From positions 1 to 33,712 of the forward strand of contig JAFGPV010000163.1 of assembly GCA_016936015.1 (NCBI GenBank): DNA of 33,712 nucleotides, in the 5' to 3' direction. The stretch's first letter is position 1; every line of letters starts with the position of its first letter. The notes under the pieces are model-generated. The model was given only the letters and a program-made list of their open reading frames with translations. It had not been told where the DNA came from and made no database searches. Positions 8,751 to 15,610 of this stretch are shown one piece after another. Position numbers and translations under genes: made by a program. Source of the stretch: Pirellulales bacterium (GTDB lineage Bacteria; Planctomycetota; Planctomycetia; Pirellulales; Thermoguttaceae).

Positions 8751-9179
8751 CTATTTCTCCGCCGCCATGCAGGCGAAATTGAAGCGGACGGCCAATTGGC
8801 CCTCGACGGTCGCCTGGGCCGAGAGAAAAAACGCCCCGCCCAGCCGCTCGACCAGTTCCACCTCCAGCCGCAGGGCTTCGCCGGGCCGGACCATCCGTTT
8901 GAACCGGACGTCGTTCATCCGGGTGACCACCGGCACCTTGGCCTTTTCGCCGGAAAAAGAAGCCGATAACAGGATCGCCCCGCACTGCATCGCCGCCTCG
9001 CACAACAGCACGCCGGGCACCAGCGGAGCGCCGGGATAGTGTCCCGCGAAAAAGTCCTCTTCGCCGGTAAACGTCTTCCGGCCGACGATCCGCGTCTCCG
9101 TGCGTTCCAGCACTTCATCCACCAACAAGAACGGCGGGCGGTGCGGAATGGCGGCAAGGATTTCGTCGGGGGTCATCAT
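8751..9179 (-). CDS. FabZ-like beta-hydroxyacyl-ACP dehydratase
   Basis: 142 residues from ATG 9179, preferred because AAAGGA lies about 10 bases upstream; a TTG at 9185 would add two residues. It is a single hot-dog-fold domain. IPHRPPFLLVDEV (11-23) is the classic FabZ N-terminal motif. The catalytic His and Glu are visible as H47 (FFAGHYPGAPLVPG) and E61 (LLCEAAMQ). The reaction is dehydration of 3-hydroxyacyl-ACP to trans-2-enoyl-ACP. It directly follows the CrtI-like oxidoreductase gene (gap about 26 bases, same strand), which suggests joint action on a specialised acyl chain rather than housekeeping fatty acid synthesis. It could still be the genome's main fabZ, since lpxA lies 5 kb away. 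Confidence 0.85.
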   Translation of the reverse strand: MMTPDEILAAIPHRPPFLLVDEVLERTETRIVGRKTFTGEEDFFAGHYPGAPLVPGVLLCEAAMQCGAILLSASFSGEKAKVPVVTRMNDVRFKRMVRPGEALRLEVELVERLGGAFFLSAQATVEGQLAVRFNFACMAAEK

Positions 9180-9205
9180 GGGCAACCAATCCTTTCACGG
9201 GCGCG

Positions 9206-10609
9206 TTATTTCATAAGGAACGCGTCCACGTCGTTGGCCGCGATCACGCCGTAATTGACCGCCCCCAGCCAGCCGGACATGATGATTCCCACGCTGCCGG
9301 CGTGGTACAGTCCGGCGATCTGCTCGGGTATCGCCCGGGAGACGGCCAGGCCCTCGAACTTCGTGCCGAAACTGGCGCCGTGCCAATGCAGGGTGTACCG
9401 CTTGAAGGTCCGCGGCGTGGACGCCTCGGCGTGATCGACCTGCCCGCGGATCTCCGGCAGGTATTTCTCCAGGGCGGCCAGCGCGTTTTCGACGAGCACG
9501 CCTTTTCGTGCGGCGTATTCCTCGGGCGGCAGGTCGGACCAATCCTCGTAGCGGGCGTTGGCGCTGGCCACCACGCAGCAGCGGTCGTGCCCGGGCCGGG
9601 TCTTCGGGTAGTAAAACGAAAACGTGCGGCTGGTGGCTTCCCGGCTTAGCAGCCAGTCGGTGCGGAACGCCGGCGCCGTCGAGCAGAACAGCAGGTCGCC
9701 GCAGACCGATTCGTCCAGCCGGACGCCGGGCTTCAGCCCCAGGTAGACCTGGGTGCTGGAATTGTTCAGCCGCACCGCGCGGGCCTGCTCCGCAAAATCC
9801 GCGTCAAAATGTCCTTCGCCGACGAGTTGGAAAATCGTCCCCAGCAGGTTGGCGTTGGAGACGACCGCCCGGCAGGGGATCGTCCGCCCGGCGACGGTCA
9901 CGCCGGCCACCCGCCGGTTCTCGACCGTGATCTTTTCCGCCGCTCGGCTGACGAGCACGTCCACGCCGTTGCGCTGCATCTCCTCCTGCATCAATCGGAT
10001 CAGCCGGTCGCTGCCGCCCTGGAAGGTGTACACCCCCTTGGACATGAAGTTGGAAAACACGATGCCGTAACTGAGCGCCGGATCCTCCAGCGTCGAGCCG
10101 TTGGCATAGGTGATCGGCTCCATCAGCAGCCGGACGACGTCGCTCCGGCCGGGAAAGAATTTTTCGAACAATTGCCCGGCCGAAAACGCCGGATCGTCGA
10201 ACTGGTTCATCGTCCGGGCGGCGTCGAAAAAGGCCTGCACCGTCTCGGGCGGAATCCCAAACCGCTGTACGAGCAACCGCGTAAAATCCTCGCGGTCGAA
10301 GGTCGTCTCCAGCGTGAACTGCGGATTGTCGAAGCGGATATGCTTCAATTGCACGATCGACGCGGCGATCTCCGCGGTCCAATAACGGCGGCAGCTTTTG
10401 ATCATCCCCACGGGAAACCCGTGCAGCGAGACGTCGAAGACGTGCCCCCCCGGCCGCCGGAACCACGTGGCCAGGCCCCCCGGCTTGGAATGCTGTTCGA
10501 CCAGCAGCACCGAGCGGCCCGCCCGGGCCAACGTGTTGGCGGCGGTCATTCCGGCCAGCCCGGCGCCGATCACGATTACGTCGTAAGATTCACGAAGGTT
10601 CTGCGGCAT
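9206..10609 (-). CDS. Phytoene-desaturase-like (CrtI family) FAD-dependent oxidoreductase
   Basis: 467 residues from ATG 10609, chosen because GGGAG lies 6 bases upstream; the longer TTG-started frame adds seven residues. The N-terminus has a dinucleotide-binding motif ([20 protein letters not shown]15-x-G17-x2-G20) followed by [13 protein letters not shown], the second FAD contact. The C-terminal FAD motif is [21 protein letters not shown]. This matches the CrtI/amine-oxidase-like flavoproteins that desaturate, saturate or isomerise polyene and isoprenoid chains. No other carotenoid gene is nearby, and its partner is a FabZ-like dehydratase, so an acyl-ACP or polyene substrate is as likely as phytoene. 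CrtI-like genes are also found near FabZ and FabF homologues in the proposed ladderane loci of anammox planctomycetes. The substrate is unknown. Confidence 0.8.
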   Translation of the reverse strand: MPQNLRESYDVIVIGAGLAGMTAANTLARAGRSVLLVEQHSKPGGLATWFRRPGGHVFDVSLHGFPVGMIKSCRRYWTAEIAASIVQLKHIRFDNPQFTLETTFDREDFTRLLVQRFGIPPETVQAFFDAARTMNQFDDPAFSAGQLFEKFFPGRSDVVRLLMEPITYANGSTLEDPALSYGIVFSNFMSKGVYTFQGGSDRLIRLMQEEMQRNGVDVLVSRAAEKITVENRRVAGVTVAGRTIPCRAVVSNANLLGTIFQLVGEGHFDADFAEQARAVRLNNSSTQVYLGLKPGVRLDESVCGDLLFCSTAPAFRTDWLLSREATSRTFSFYYPKTRPGHDRCCVVASANARYEDWSDLPPEEYAARKGVLVENALAALEKYLPEIRGQVDHAEASTPRTFKRYTLHWHGASFGTKFEGLAVSRAIPEQIAGLYHAGSVGIIMSGWLGAVNYGVIAANDVDAFLMK

Positions 10610-10768
10610 CACGGCTCCCGGGACAGTCAAGCCGCTTGCGGCTTAGCAAGGGGCCTCAGTCCCTTCGAGACTCGGCAGCATCATCTTATCTGAACCACAC
10701 CATTTAATCCAAGATGCAACTTACCAGAATCTCCGTCGTTCTTCCAGCCGTGGGTGTGGCAGTAGAAA
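10610..10768. repeat. Gap with CTTG-loop hairpin (AAGCCGC-TT-GCGGCTT)
   Basis: 159 bases between the oxidoreductase start and the small Cys-rich gene. It holds a perfect 7-bp hairpin with a TT loop at 10629-10644, preceded by GTC and followed by AGC. A copy with one changed base lies at 13387-13402, in the feoA-feoB gap. The rest shows no clear feature; a promoter for the oxidoreductase gene is expected here but was not identified. Confidence 0.5.
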
Positions 10769-10954
10769 TCACGGCTGCGGCGGTGGGTCGAGCTTGATGA
10801 GATTTTGCTTTTTTTCCGAATTGTAGCAGTGGCATTGTCTGCAAGCCGAAAGACGCCGTAGCGGTCCGAGGCGAAACACACGGCATACCACGTACACCGC
10901 GGCCGCGGCCACCAGCAGAAGGGATAGGATCTCTTGCCAGGAACAAATTTCCAT
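10769..10954 (-). CDS. Small FeoB-associated Cys-rich membrane protein
   Basis: 61 residues: a short N-terminus (MEICSWQEIL), one membrane helix at about 10-28 (SLLLVAAAAVYVVCRVF), a basic turn (RLGPLRRLSA), then a cysteine cluster at C38, C41 and C43 (CRQCHC) and a polar tail. This matches the architecture of the small FeoB-associated Cys-rich proteins (one helix plus CxxC-type cluster), which lie next to feoB in many bacteria and may help Fe(II) transfer or pore gating. It lies about 100 bases downstream of feoB on the same strand, separated by a large palindrome. Only a weak AGGTG precedes the ATG. Existence as a gene rests on architecture and context. Confidence 0.65.
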   Translation of the reverse strand: MEICSWQEILSLLLVAAAAVYVVCRVFRLGPLRRLSACRQCHCYNSEKKQNLIKLDPPPQP

Positions 10955-10963
10955 ATCGCACCT

Positions 10964-11034
10964 GTTTAGCGGCCGCCGGCACGGCGGCCTGGTTCAACCA
11001 CAAAACTTGGCCGCCGTACCGGCGGCCGCTAAAC
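10964..11034. repeat. REP-like palindrome between feoB and its small partner gene
   Basis: Arms 10964-10989 and 11009-11034 pair over 26 bases with one mismatch. The left arm begins GTTTAGCGGCCGCCGG. The 19-base loop is AT-rich. The TTTAGC lead is shared with the elements at 2581 and 18655. In the feo transcript it would form a very stable stem directly after feoB, which could limit read-through into the small gene or protect the feoB 3' end. Confidence 0.75.
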
Positions 11035-11055
11035 GGAATACCTTAACTCCCAACT

Positions 11056-13344
11056 TTATCCCCCCAGCCACGTCCCCACCTGATAGGTCGCCAGGGCGCC
11101 GAGGTACGCCAGGACCGTCATGTAGGCGAAGGTGAAGGCGGGCCAGCGCCAACTGTTGGTCTCGCGCCGCATGACCGCCAGCGTGGCGCCGCATTGGGCG
11201 CAGAGCGCGAAAAAGACCATGATCGACAGGGCCGTGGGAATGCTGAAGACCGGCTTCCCGCTGCCTTCCCACGTGACGTCGCGGAGCCGTTCTTTCAAGG
11301 CCCGGTTGTCCTCGTCCTCGCCGGCGTTGTACATTACGCCCATCGTGGCCACGACTACCTCCCGGGCCGGCAGCGAGGCGATCACCGCGCAGCCGATCCG
11401 CCAGTCCCAGCCCAGCGGCCGGACGGCCGGCTCGAGGAAGTGCCCCAGCCTTCCTAAAATGCTGTGACGCTGATGGACGCCGTCGATTTCCCGGGCGATC
11501 TCCCGGAGCCGGACTTCGGCGTTCGATCGGGCGGAATCGTTCCCGGCGAGCTGTTTCACCTGCTGCTGAAGCTGCTGACGCTCCTGGATCAGGGGGGCAA
11601 CCGCGTCGGAGTGGTGGGGATAATACAGACCCGCCCAAACCAGGATCGAAACCGCCAGAATCAGCGTCCCGGCGGTGTGGAGGAAAATCCATCCCCGCCC
11701 GAGCACCCGCTGGACGACCGTCCGCAGCGAAGGCCATTTGTAGCTGGGCAGCTCCAGCACGAAGGGGGGCGACTGGCCGCGAAGCAGCGTCTTTTTCAGC
11801 ACCAGGGCCGCCGTCACCGCGACAATAATCCCCAGCAGGTACAGACCGGCCAGGGTCAGGCCTTGCAGGTTCAGCAGGCCGCCGCAATAAGTTCGATCGG
11901 GAATGAACGCGGCGATCAGCAGGGTGTAGACCGGCAGCCGGGCGGAGCAGGTCAGAAGCGGAGCAACGAGGATCGTCGTCAGCCGGTCCCGTTCGTTCTC
12001 GATCACCCGGGCCGCCATGATCCCCGGTACCGTGCAGGCGAAGCAGGAAAGCATGGGGATGAACGACTTTCCGCTCAGTCCGATTCGGGCCATAAACTTG
12101 TCCATCAGGAAGGCCGCCCGGGCCAGGTAGCCGCAATCTTCCAGGATGCCGAGGAAGAAAAACAAGATCAGGATCTGCGGCAGGAACTGCAGGACGCTGC
12201 CCACGCCGCTGAGCACCCCGCCGACCAGCAGGCTCCGCAGAGCGCCCTCGGCCAGGTGGTTTTGCAGCCAACCGCCCAACGCCGTCTCGGCGCCCTCGAT
12301 GGCCTCCATCGCCGGCCGTGCCCAGGTGAACACCGACTGGAAGACGATCAGCATCACCGCGGCAAAAAACAATAATCCCCAAAACCAATGCGTTAAAGAA
12401 TGGTCGATGCGGTCGGTGACGGTCGGCCGACGACGATCCGGCTCGCTGAGCGCGCCCGTCAGCATCCGCTCCGCCCAGGCGTAGCGGACCGCCGGCTCGA
12501 CGGCCGGAATCGGACAACAGGCGGCCCGTAAACGCTCCCGGGCCTCCTGCAGGGCGGTGGAAAGCGCCGGAGTGCCACTGCCGACTGGTCCGGCAGTGCA
12601 GCCGGCATGGTAGGATGAGCCAACCGTGGCACCCAAACCGCTGCCATCAACGCTCGGGCGGAGTCGCCCTGCCAGGTAACCGCTGGTATCCAGCAACAGA
12701 CGCCGGGCCAGAAACGCCGGCATCGGTCCTGCGCCGGCAGTTCTCGAAAACGTTCCTTGGAGTCGGGCGACTTCGTCCTCGAACACCGGGGGAAAGAGCG
12801 TCTCTTCGCCGGGAGCAGGGTCTTTTACGGCCCGGGCCAGGGCCGCCTTGAGTTCGGCGATTCCCACGCGGCGATGCGCCTGGACGCCGACCACCGGGAC
12901 GCCCAGTTGCCGCTCCAGCCGCGGCAAATCGAGCGCGATCGACCGGGCGGCCGCCACGTCGAGCATGTTCACCGCCACGACCGTCGGCAGCCCCAGTTCC
13001 CGCACCTGGCTGACCAGGTAAAGGTTCCTCAGCAGGTTGACGGCGTCGACGATGCAGATCACCGCGTCGACGGGATTGGCGCCTTTTTGTTGACCCAACA
13101 GCACGTCCACCGCCACCATCTCGTCCCGCGACCGCGGCGACAAACTGTATAAACCCGGCAAGTCGATCAATTCGTACCGCTGCCCGGCGCAGGTCATGCG
13201 GCCCGTCTTCTTCTCGACCGTGGCGCCGGGATAGTTGGCCACGTGCTGCGACATCCCCGCCAGCGCACTGAAGAGCGTCGACTTGCCGGTGTTCGGATTG
13301 CCGATCAGGGCGACGGTCAAGACCGATTTGGCGGCGGCGGGCAT
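11056..13344 (-). CDS. feoB: Ferrous iron transport protein B
   Basis: 762 residues from ATG 13344, where the homologous sequence starts; the open frame continues to a GTG at 13407, but those codons lie in a repeat. The N-terminal GTPase domain has G1 GNPNTGKST (15-23), G2 Thr in YPGATVEKKTG, G3 DLPG (61-64) and G4 NMLD (126-129). Then come a cytosolic helical linker, a polytopic membrane part with two Gate domains (SGKSFIPMLSCFACTVPGI and SLPAREVVVATMGVMYN) and the FeoB cytosolic insertion (about residues 590-650). It imports Fe(II) across the inner membrane. Oddly, residues about 238-258 are encoded by a palindromic repeat in the GTPase-membrane linker. It is 159 bases downstream of feoA. 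Confidence 0.95.
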   Translation of the reverse strand: MPAAAKSVLTVALIGNPNTGKSTLFSALAGMSQHVANYPGATVEKKTGRMTCAGQRYELIDLPGLYSLSPRSRDEMVAVDVLLGQQKGANPVDAVICIVDAVNLLRNLYLVSQVRELGLPTVVAVNMLDVAAARSIALDLPRLERQLGVPVVGVQAHRRVGIAELKAALARAVKDPAPGEETLFPPVFEDEVARLQGTFSRTAGAGPMPAFLARRLLLDTSGYLAGRLRPSVDGSGLGATVGSSYHAGCTAGPVGSGTPALSTALQEARERLRAACCPIPAVEPAVRYAWAERMLTGALSEPDRRRPTVTDRIDHSLTHWFWGLLFFAAVMLIVFQSVFTWARPAMEAIEGAETALGGWLQNHLAEGALRSLLVGGVLSGVGSVLQFLPQILILFFFLGILEDCGYLARAAFLMDKFMARIGLSGKSFIPMLSCFACTVPGIMAARVIENERDRLTTILVAPLLTCSARLPVYTLLIAAFIPDRTYCGGLLNLQGLTLAGLYLLGIIVAVTAALVLKKTLLRGQSPPFVLELPSYKWPSLRTVVQRVLGRGWIFLHTAGTLILAVSILVWAGLYYPHHSDAVAPLIQERQQLQQQVKQLAGNDSARSNAEVRLREIAREIDGVHQRHSILGRLGHFLEPAVRPLGWDWRIGCAVIASLPAREVVVATMGVMYNAGEDEDNRALKERLRDVTWEGSGKPVFSIPTALSIMVFFALCAQCGATLAVMRRETNSWRWPAFTFAYMTVLAYLGALATYQVGTWLGG
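12572..12632. repeat. REPIN-like palindrome inside feoB coding sequence
   Basis: Outer arms GTGCCAC (12572-12578) and GTGGCAC (12626-12632) enclose the hairpin CACTGCCG-ACTGGTC-CGGCAGTG (12576-12598). It is translated in frame as a Gly/Ser/Thr/Ala-rich segment at about residues 238-258 of FeoB. The flanking text (LLLDTSGYLAGRL before, ALQEARERLRAACCP after) reads as normal FeoB linker. Confidence 0.65.
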
Positions 13345-13503
13345 TGCGAAAAGGTGTGCAGTAGTCGGTAAATAGTGATTGATGTCAAGCGGCTTGCGGC
13401 TTCGCACGAAATATCCATTGCAAATTTCAAATTGAAAATTTCAAATTGAACGGACCGTCAAAAAATGAAATCATTCATCATTCCGCATGCATTATGACAA
13501 CTA
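13345..13503. other. feoA-feoB intercistronic gap
   Basis: 159 bases. It contains a degenerate copy (13387-13402) of the CTTG-loop hairpin seen at 10629-10644, and a perfect 14-base tandem repeat of AAATTTCAAATTGA (13422-13435, 13436-13449). The AT-rich repeat is unlike the flanking GC-rich genes. No ribosome-binding site is obvious before feoB, so coupling of feoB translation is unclear. Confidence 0.6.
13422..13449. repeat. Perfect 14-base tandem repeat
   Basis: AAATTTCAAATTGA occurs twice head to tail. The unit is partly self-complementary (CAATTTGAAATT on the other strand). A role as a binding site or as slippage-prone DNA cannot be told apart. Confidence 0.7.
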
Positions 13504-13794
13504 TCATCCCGTTCCGCCCCTCCAGCGGCGCCGGCGGCAGCATCCCTGTCCGGGCGCGGCGCCGTCGATCGGCTCCACGAGAATATGCAACAGGTCGTCG
13601 GCGCGGAGACAGACCTTGCACCCTCCCAGCCGAACGATGCAGGGATTGCCGGGCCGGAACATTTCGATCCGCGTACCCGGCCGCAGCCCGAACTCCTCCA
13701 ACCGGTGGAGGACGTCGGGCTGACCGAGCAGCCGACAGATGCAGCCGGCTTGACCGGCCGCCAGATGCTGTAGGGGAACGGAGTTTGTATTCAC
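13504..13794 (-). CDS. feoA: Ferrous iron transport protein A
   Basis: 96 residues from the GTG at 13794. The frame is open further upstream, but that part overlaps the promoter and operator. The SH3-like FeoA core reads LQHLAAGQAGCICRLLG, LHRLEEFGLRPGTRIEM and CIVRLGGCKVCLRADDL, ending at the usual FeoA length near residue 77. A tail of about 20 residues follows, rich in Arg, Gly and Cys (GCCRRRRWRGG), which is unusual. FeoA is a small cytosolic partner needed for FeoB function. The ribosome-binding site is weak. It is first in the feo operon, with the promoter and a Fur-like palindrome 60-120 bases upstream. The exact start codon is moderately certain. Confidence 0.88.
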   Translation of the reverse strand: MNTNSVPLQHLAAGQAGCICRLLGQPDVLHRLEEFGLRPGTRIEMFRPGNPCIVRLGGCKVCLRADDLLHILVEPIDGAAPGQGCCRRRRWRGGTG

Positions 13795-13829
13795 TAGGCG
13801 GAGCGATAAAAAACGGCAATCAGGACCAG

Positions 13830-13843
13830 CCCCCGATCGGGGG
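13830..13843. repeat. Perfect GC palindrome in the feoA leader
   Basis: CCCCCGATCGGGGG lies between the proposed feo operator and the feoA GTG. In the mRNA it could form a short stem near the translation start. It may be another repeat relic. Confidence 0.55.
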
Positions 13844-13855
13844 AGGTTTGAGTTA

Positions 13856-13876
13856 AGATTGAGACTCAATCTCAAT
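13856..13876 (-). promoter_or_regulatory. Fur-like operator of the feo operon (two overlapping palindromes)
   Basis: AGATTGAG-A-CTCAATCT (13856-13872) is a perfect 8-1-8 palindrome, and ATTGAGA-CTCAA-TCTCAAT (13858-13876) is a perfect 7-5-7 palindrome overlapping it. Overlapping inverted hexamer-type units are typical of Fur-family boxes, and the TTGAGA/TCTCAA half sites resemble known ones. The site begins 9 bases downstream of the -10 box, where bound repressor would block initiation. That it is bound by Fur itself is inference from its position before feoAB. Confidence 0.55.
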
Positions 13877-13884
13877 CCATAAAA

Positions 13885-13913
13885 AGTATACTTGATCAAT
13901 GACGACAACGCAA
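13885..13913 (-). promoter_or_regulatory. Sigma70-type promoter of the feo operon
   Basis: On the minus strand, TTGCGT (13913-13908), a 17-base spacer and TATACT (13890-13885) form a good -35/-10 pair. Predicted transcription starts near 13878, about 84 bases before the feoA GTG and at the edge of the palindromic operator. Confidence 0.5.
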
Positions 13914-14028
13914 GAGGGCCTCTGGGAAAGCCGTGGCCAGGGGTCGCGGTCGTGCTAGAAAACGGCAACGATCGCGTCAACCTCCGCGTCCGCTGGCAGC
14001 GGCATTCCACCGGCCGAAACGGTGAGTA

Positions 14029-14898
14029 TCAACCGGCGGCTCGGGCCTGGCGGAAGGGGAGGGTCTTTTGGGACTTTTCTTCCTCCTCGCGGGGCTTGAT
14101 TTTCAGAGTGGCATTCGGCGGCATGCGGCGTTCGGAGATGATGCCGCGCTTGGTGGTCGAAAGGAATTCGTAAAACGCGGCGACCGGCCCGAAGCCGAAT
14201 TCGGTGCGAAGGATCTCCAGAATCTCTTTCCACATCAGGCCGCTGCGGTAGATGACCCGATAGGCGGCCTTGAGCTGCTGCACCTTGGCGGGATCGAGAC
14301 CGCAGCGCCGCAGGCCCACCGCGTTCAGCCCCACCACCAAGCTGCTTACGCCGTCGACGGTCACGTAGGGCGGCACGTCTTGATTGATGTGCGCCTGCCC
14401 GCCCACCATCGCCAACGTGCCGATCCGGCAGAACTGATGAACCCCCACCGCCCCGGACAGATACGCCCGGTCGGCCACCGTCACGTGCCCGGCCAACATC
14501 GCGTTGTTGGTCAAGATGACCTGGTTGCCCAGCCGGCAATCGTGGGCCACGTGGGTGTTGACCATCAACATGCAGTCATCGCCGAGGACCGTGGCGTGAG
14601 GCTCCTCCAGCGCACGGTGGACGGTTGCGTTTTCGCGGATCACGTTGCCCGATCCGATAACTAATCCTCCCCGCCGCTCAGGAACTCGAACGTGTTGCGG
14701 CAGGCCGCCCAGCACCGTCCCCTCGAAGATATGATTCCTTGCTCCCAAAATGGTCCCCGCTTTGACCACCACGCGATTTTCGAGAATGCAATCCGGCCCG
14801 ATTTTCACTCCGGATTCCACCACACAAAACGGACCGATCTGTACTGACGGATCGATTTCTGCTTCCGGACTGACGAGGGCAAGCGGATGGATATTCAC
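14029..14898 (-). CDS. lpxA: UDP-N-acetylglucosamine acyltransferase (lipid A synthesis)
   Basis: 289 residues from the GTG at 14898, chosen because AAAAAGG precedes it and the translation NIHPLALVSPEAEI is the standard LpxA start; the open frame extends to 14991 but without homologous sequence. Left-handed beta-helix hexapeptide repeats run from about residue 5 to 190 (IGPFCVVE, VKIGPDCILE, VAHDCRLGN). VNTHVAHDC contains H116 and H119; H119 corresponds to the catalytic His125 of the E. coli enzyme. The C-terminal helical part has VGLNAVGLRRCGL. It transfers a 3-hydroxyacyl chain from ACP to UDP-GlcNAc, the first step of lipid A, so the organism likely makes LPS. A charged C-terminal tail of about 30 residues is longer than usual. 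No lpxC or lpxD is adjacent. Confidence 0.93.
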   Translation of the reverse strand: MNIHPLALVSPEAEIDPSVQIGPFCVVESGVKIGPDCILENRVVVKAGTILGARNHIFEGTVLGGLPQHVRVPERRGGLVIGSGNVIRENATVHRALEEPHATVLGDDCMLMVNTHVAHDCRLGNQVILTNNAMLAGHVTVADRAYLSGAVGVHQFCRIGTLAMVGGQAHINQDVPPYVTVDGVSSLVVGLNAVGLRRCGLDPAKVQQLKAAYRVIYRSGLMWKEILEILRTEFGFGPVAAFYEFLSTTKRGIISERRMPPNATLKIKPREEEEKSQKTLPFRQARAAG

Positions 14899-15145
14899 GT
14901 TGTAGAACCTTTTTGGAATTGATAGTGAACCCGGTCGTAGGTCTACCAATCCTATCGGTTTTTCCTGCCATACCGTTTTGATAGAATTCACGGGTCAAAA
15001 CGGATTTCCCAGTCTTACTAATTTCTCACGTTATGCCACACCCCAGTGGGGTATAACCCATGCCACTGGTTTATTGGAACGGTACCCGTTACATTGAGAG
15101 GTCGGTGTCTATCCCGAGCCTCGAATCCCTTTTCAGGAGTCATTT
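14899..15145. other. Divergent gap between lpxA and TPR gene
   Basis: 247 bases that must hold promoters in both directions. A small palindromic cluster lies at about 15033-15068: ACCCC/GGGGT (15040-15052) and CCAGTGG/CCACTGG (15043-15049, 15062-15068), with ATGCCAC repeated in direct orientation. No convincing promoter pair was identified. Confidence 0.45.
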
Positions 15146-15475
15146 ATGTCCCCGGCCGACCAACTCTACGACGAAGCGATCGCACTCCAGCAAGCCGGCA
15201 AGTTGGAAGAGGCGGTCGGGAAATTGGAGGCCCTGCTGGTGGAATCTCCCGACTACGGCCTGGCCCATGCCGCGCTGAGCGTATTTTGCGGCAAGCTGGA
15301 CCGGCACGACGAGGCCGTGGAGCACGCCCGCAAGGTCTGCGACCTGGAGCCCGACGATCCGTTCAGCTACATGGCCCTCAGCATCACCTGCCAGCGCGCC
15401 GCGCTGCTCCAGGAAGCCGAGCGGGCGATGGCCCAGGCCATGCAAAAGCAGTGGGACCTGCGGCAGCAGGCGTGA
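15146..15475 (+). CDS. Small tetratricopeptide-repeat protein
   Basis: 109 residues containing about three TPR-like helix pairs: DEAIALQQAGKLEEAVGKLE, then GLAHAALSVFCGKLDRHDEA, then PFSYMALSITCQRAALLQEA. AGGAGT lies about 5 bases upstream of the ATG. It has no signal peptide or membrane segment, so it is likely cytosolic and acts as a protein-binding adaptor. It stands alone on the plus strand, divergent from lpxA and convergent with the MCE operon, so context does not reveal its partner. Confidence 0.85.
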   Translation: MSPADQLYDEAIALQQAGKLEEAVGKLEALLVESPDYGLAHAALSVFCGKLDRHDEAVEHARKVCDLEPDDPFSYMALSITCQRAALLQEAERAMAQAMQKQWDLRQQA

Positions 15476-15488
15476 AAAATGGGGGTGG

Positions 15489-15581
15489 CCCCGATAGCTC
15501 GGCTATCGGGGTGCCGAAGGCACAAGAGGGAGTTCGGAGGCCTCTTGCGGCTTTGCCGCCCCGATAGCCGAGCTATCGGGG
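15489..15581. repeat. Five abutting hairpins in one 93-base element
   Basis: CCCCGATAGC-TCG-GCTATCGGGG (15489-15511); GTGCC-GAA-GGCAC (15511-15523); CAAGAGG/CCTCTTG (15523-15529, 15541-15547); GCGGC-TTT-GCCGC (15547-15559); CCCCGATAGC-CGA-GCTATCGGGG (15559-15581). Each hairpin begins on the base where the previous one ends. The first and last are exact reverse complements. It lies between two converging genes, so it could serve as a two-way terminator, but its regularity goes beyond that. Confidence 0.8.
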
Positions 15582-15610
15582 CTATCCGCTGCCCGCGTGA
15601 AAAACGCGGT

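Noticed and set aside
11464-12375. 303-codon plus-strand ORF inside feoB
   Set aside because: It is antisense to the conserved FeoB membrane region, and its Gln/Arg/Pro-rich translation is typical of shadow frames.
13345-13407. Upstream GTG start for feoB
   Set aside because: The added codons come from a repeat (AAGC-GCTTGCGGCTT type) and do not resemble FeoB N-termini.
13881-13905. FNR-type box in the feo promoter
   Set aside because: TTGATCAA lacks the four-base spacer of TTGAT-N4-ATCAA, so it is only a short palindrome inside the promoter spacer.
14899-14991. Upstream ATG start for lpxA
   Set aside because: The extra 31 residues have no LpxA similarity, whereas GTG 14898 gives the standard N-terminus and has AAAAAGG before it.
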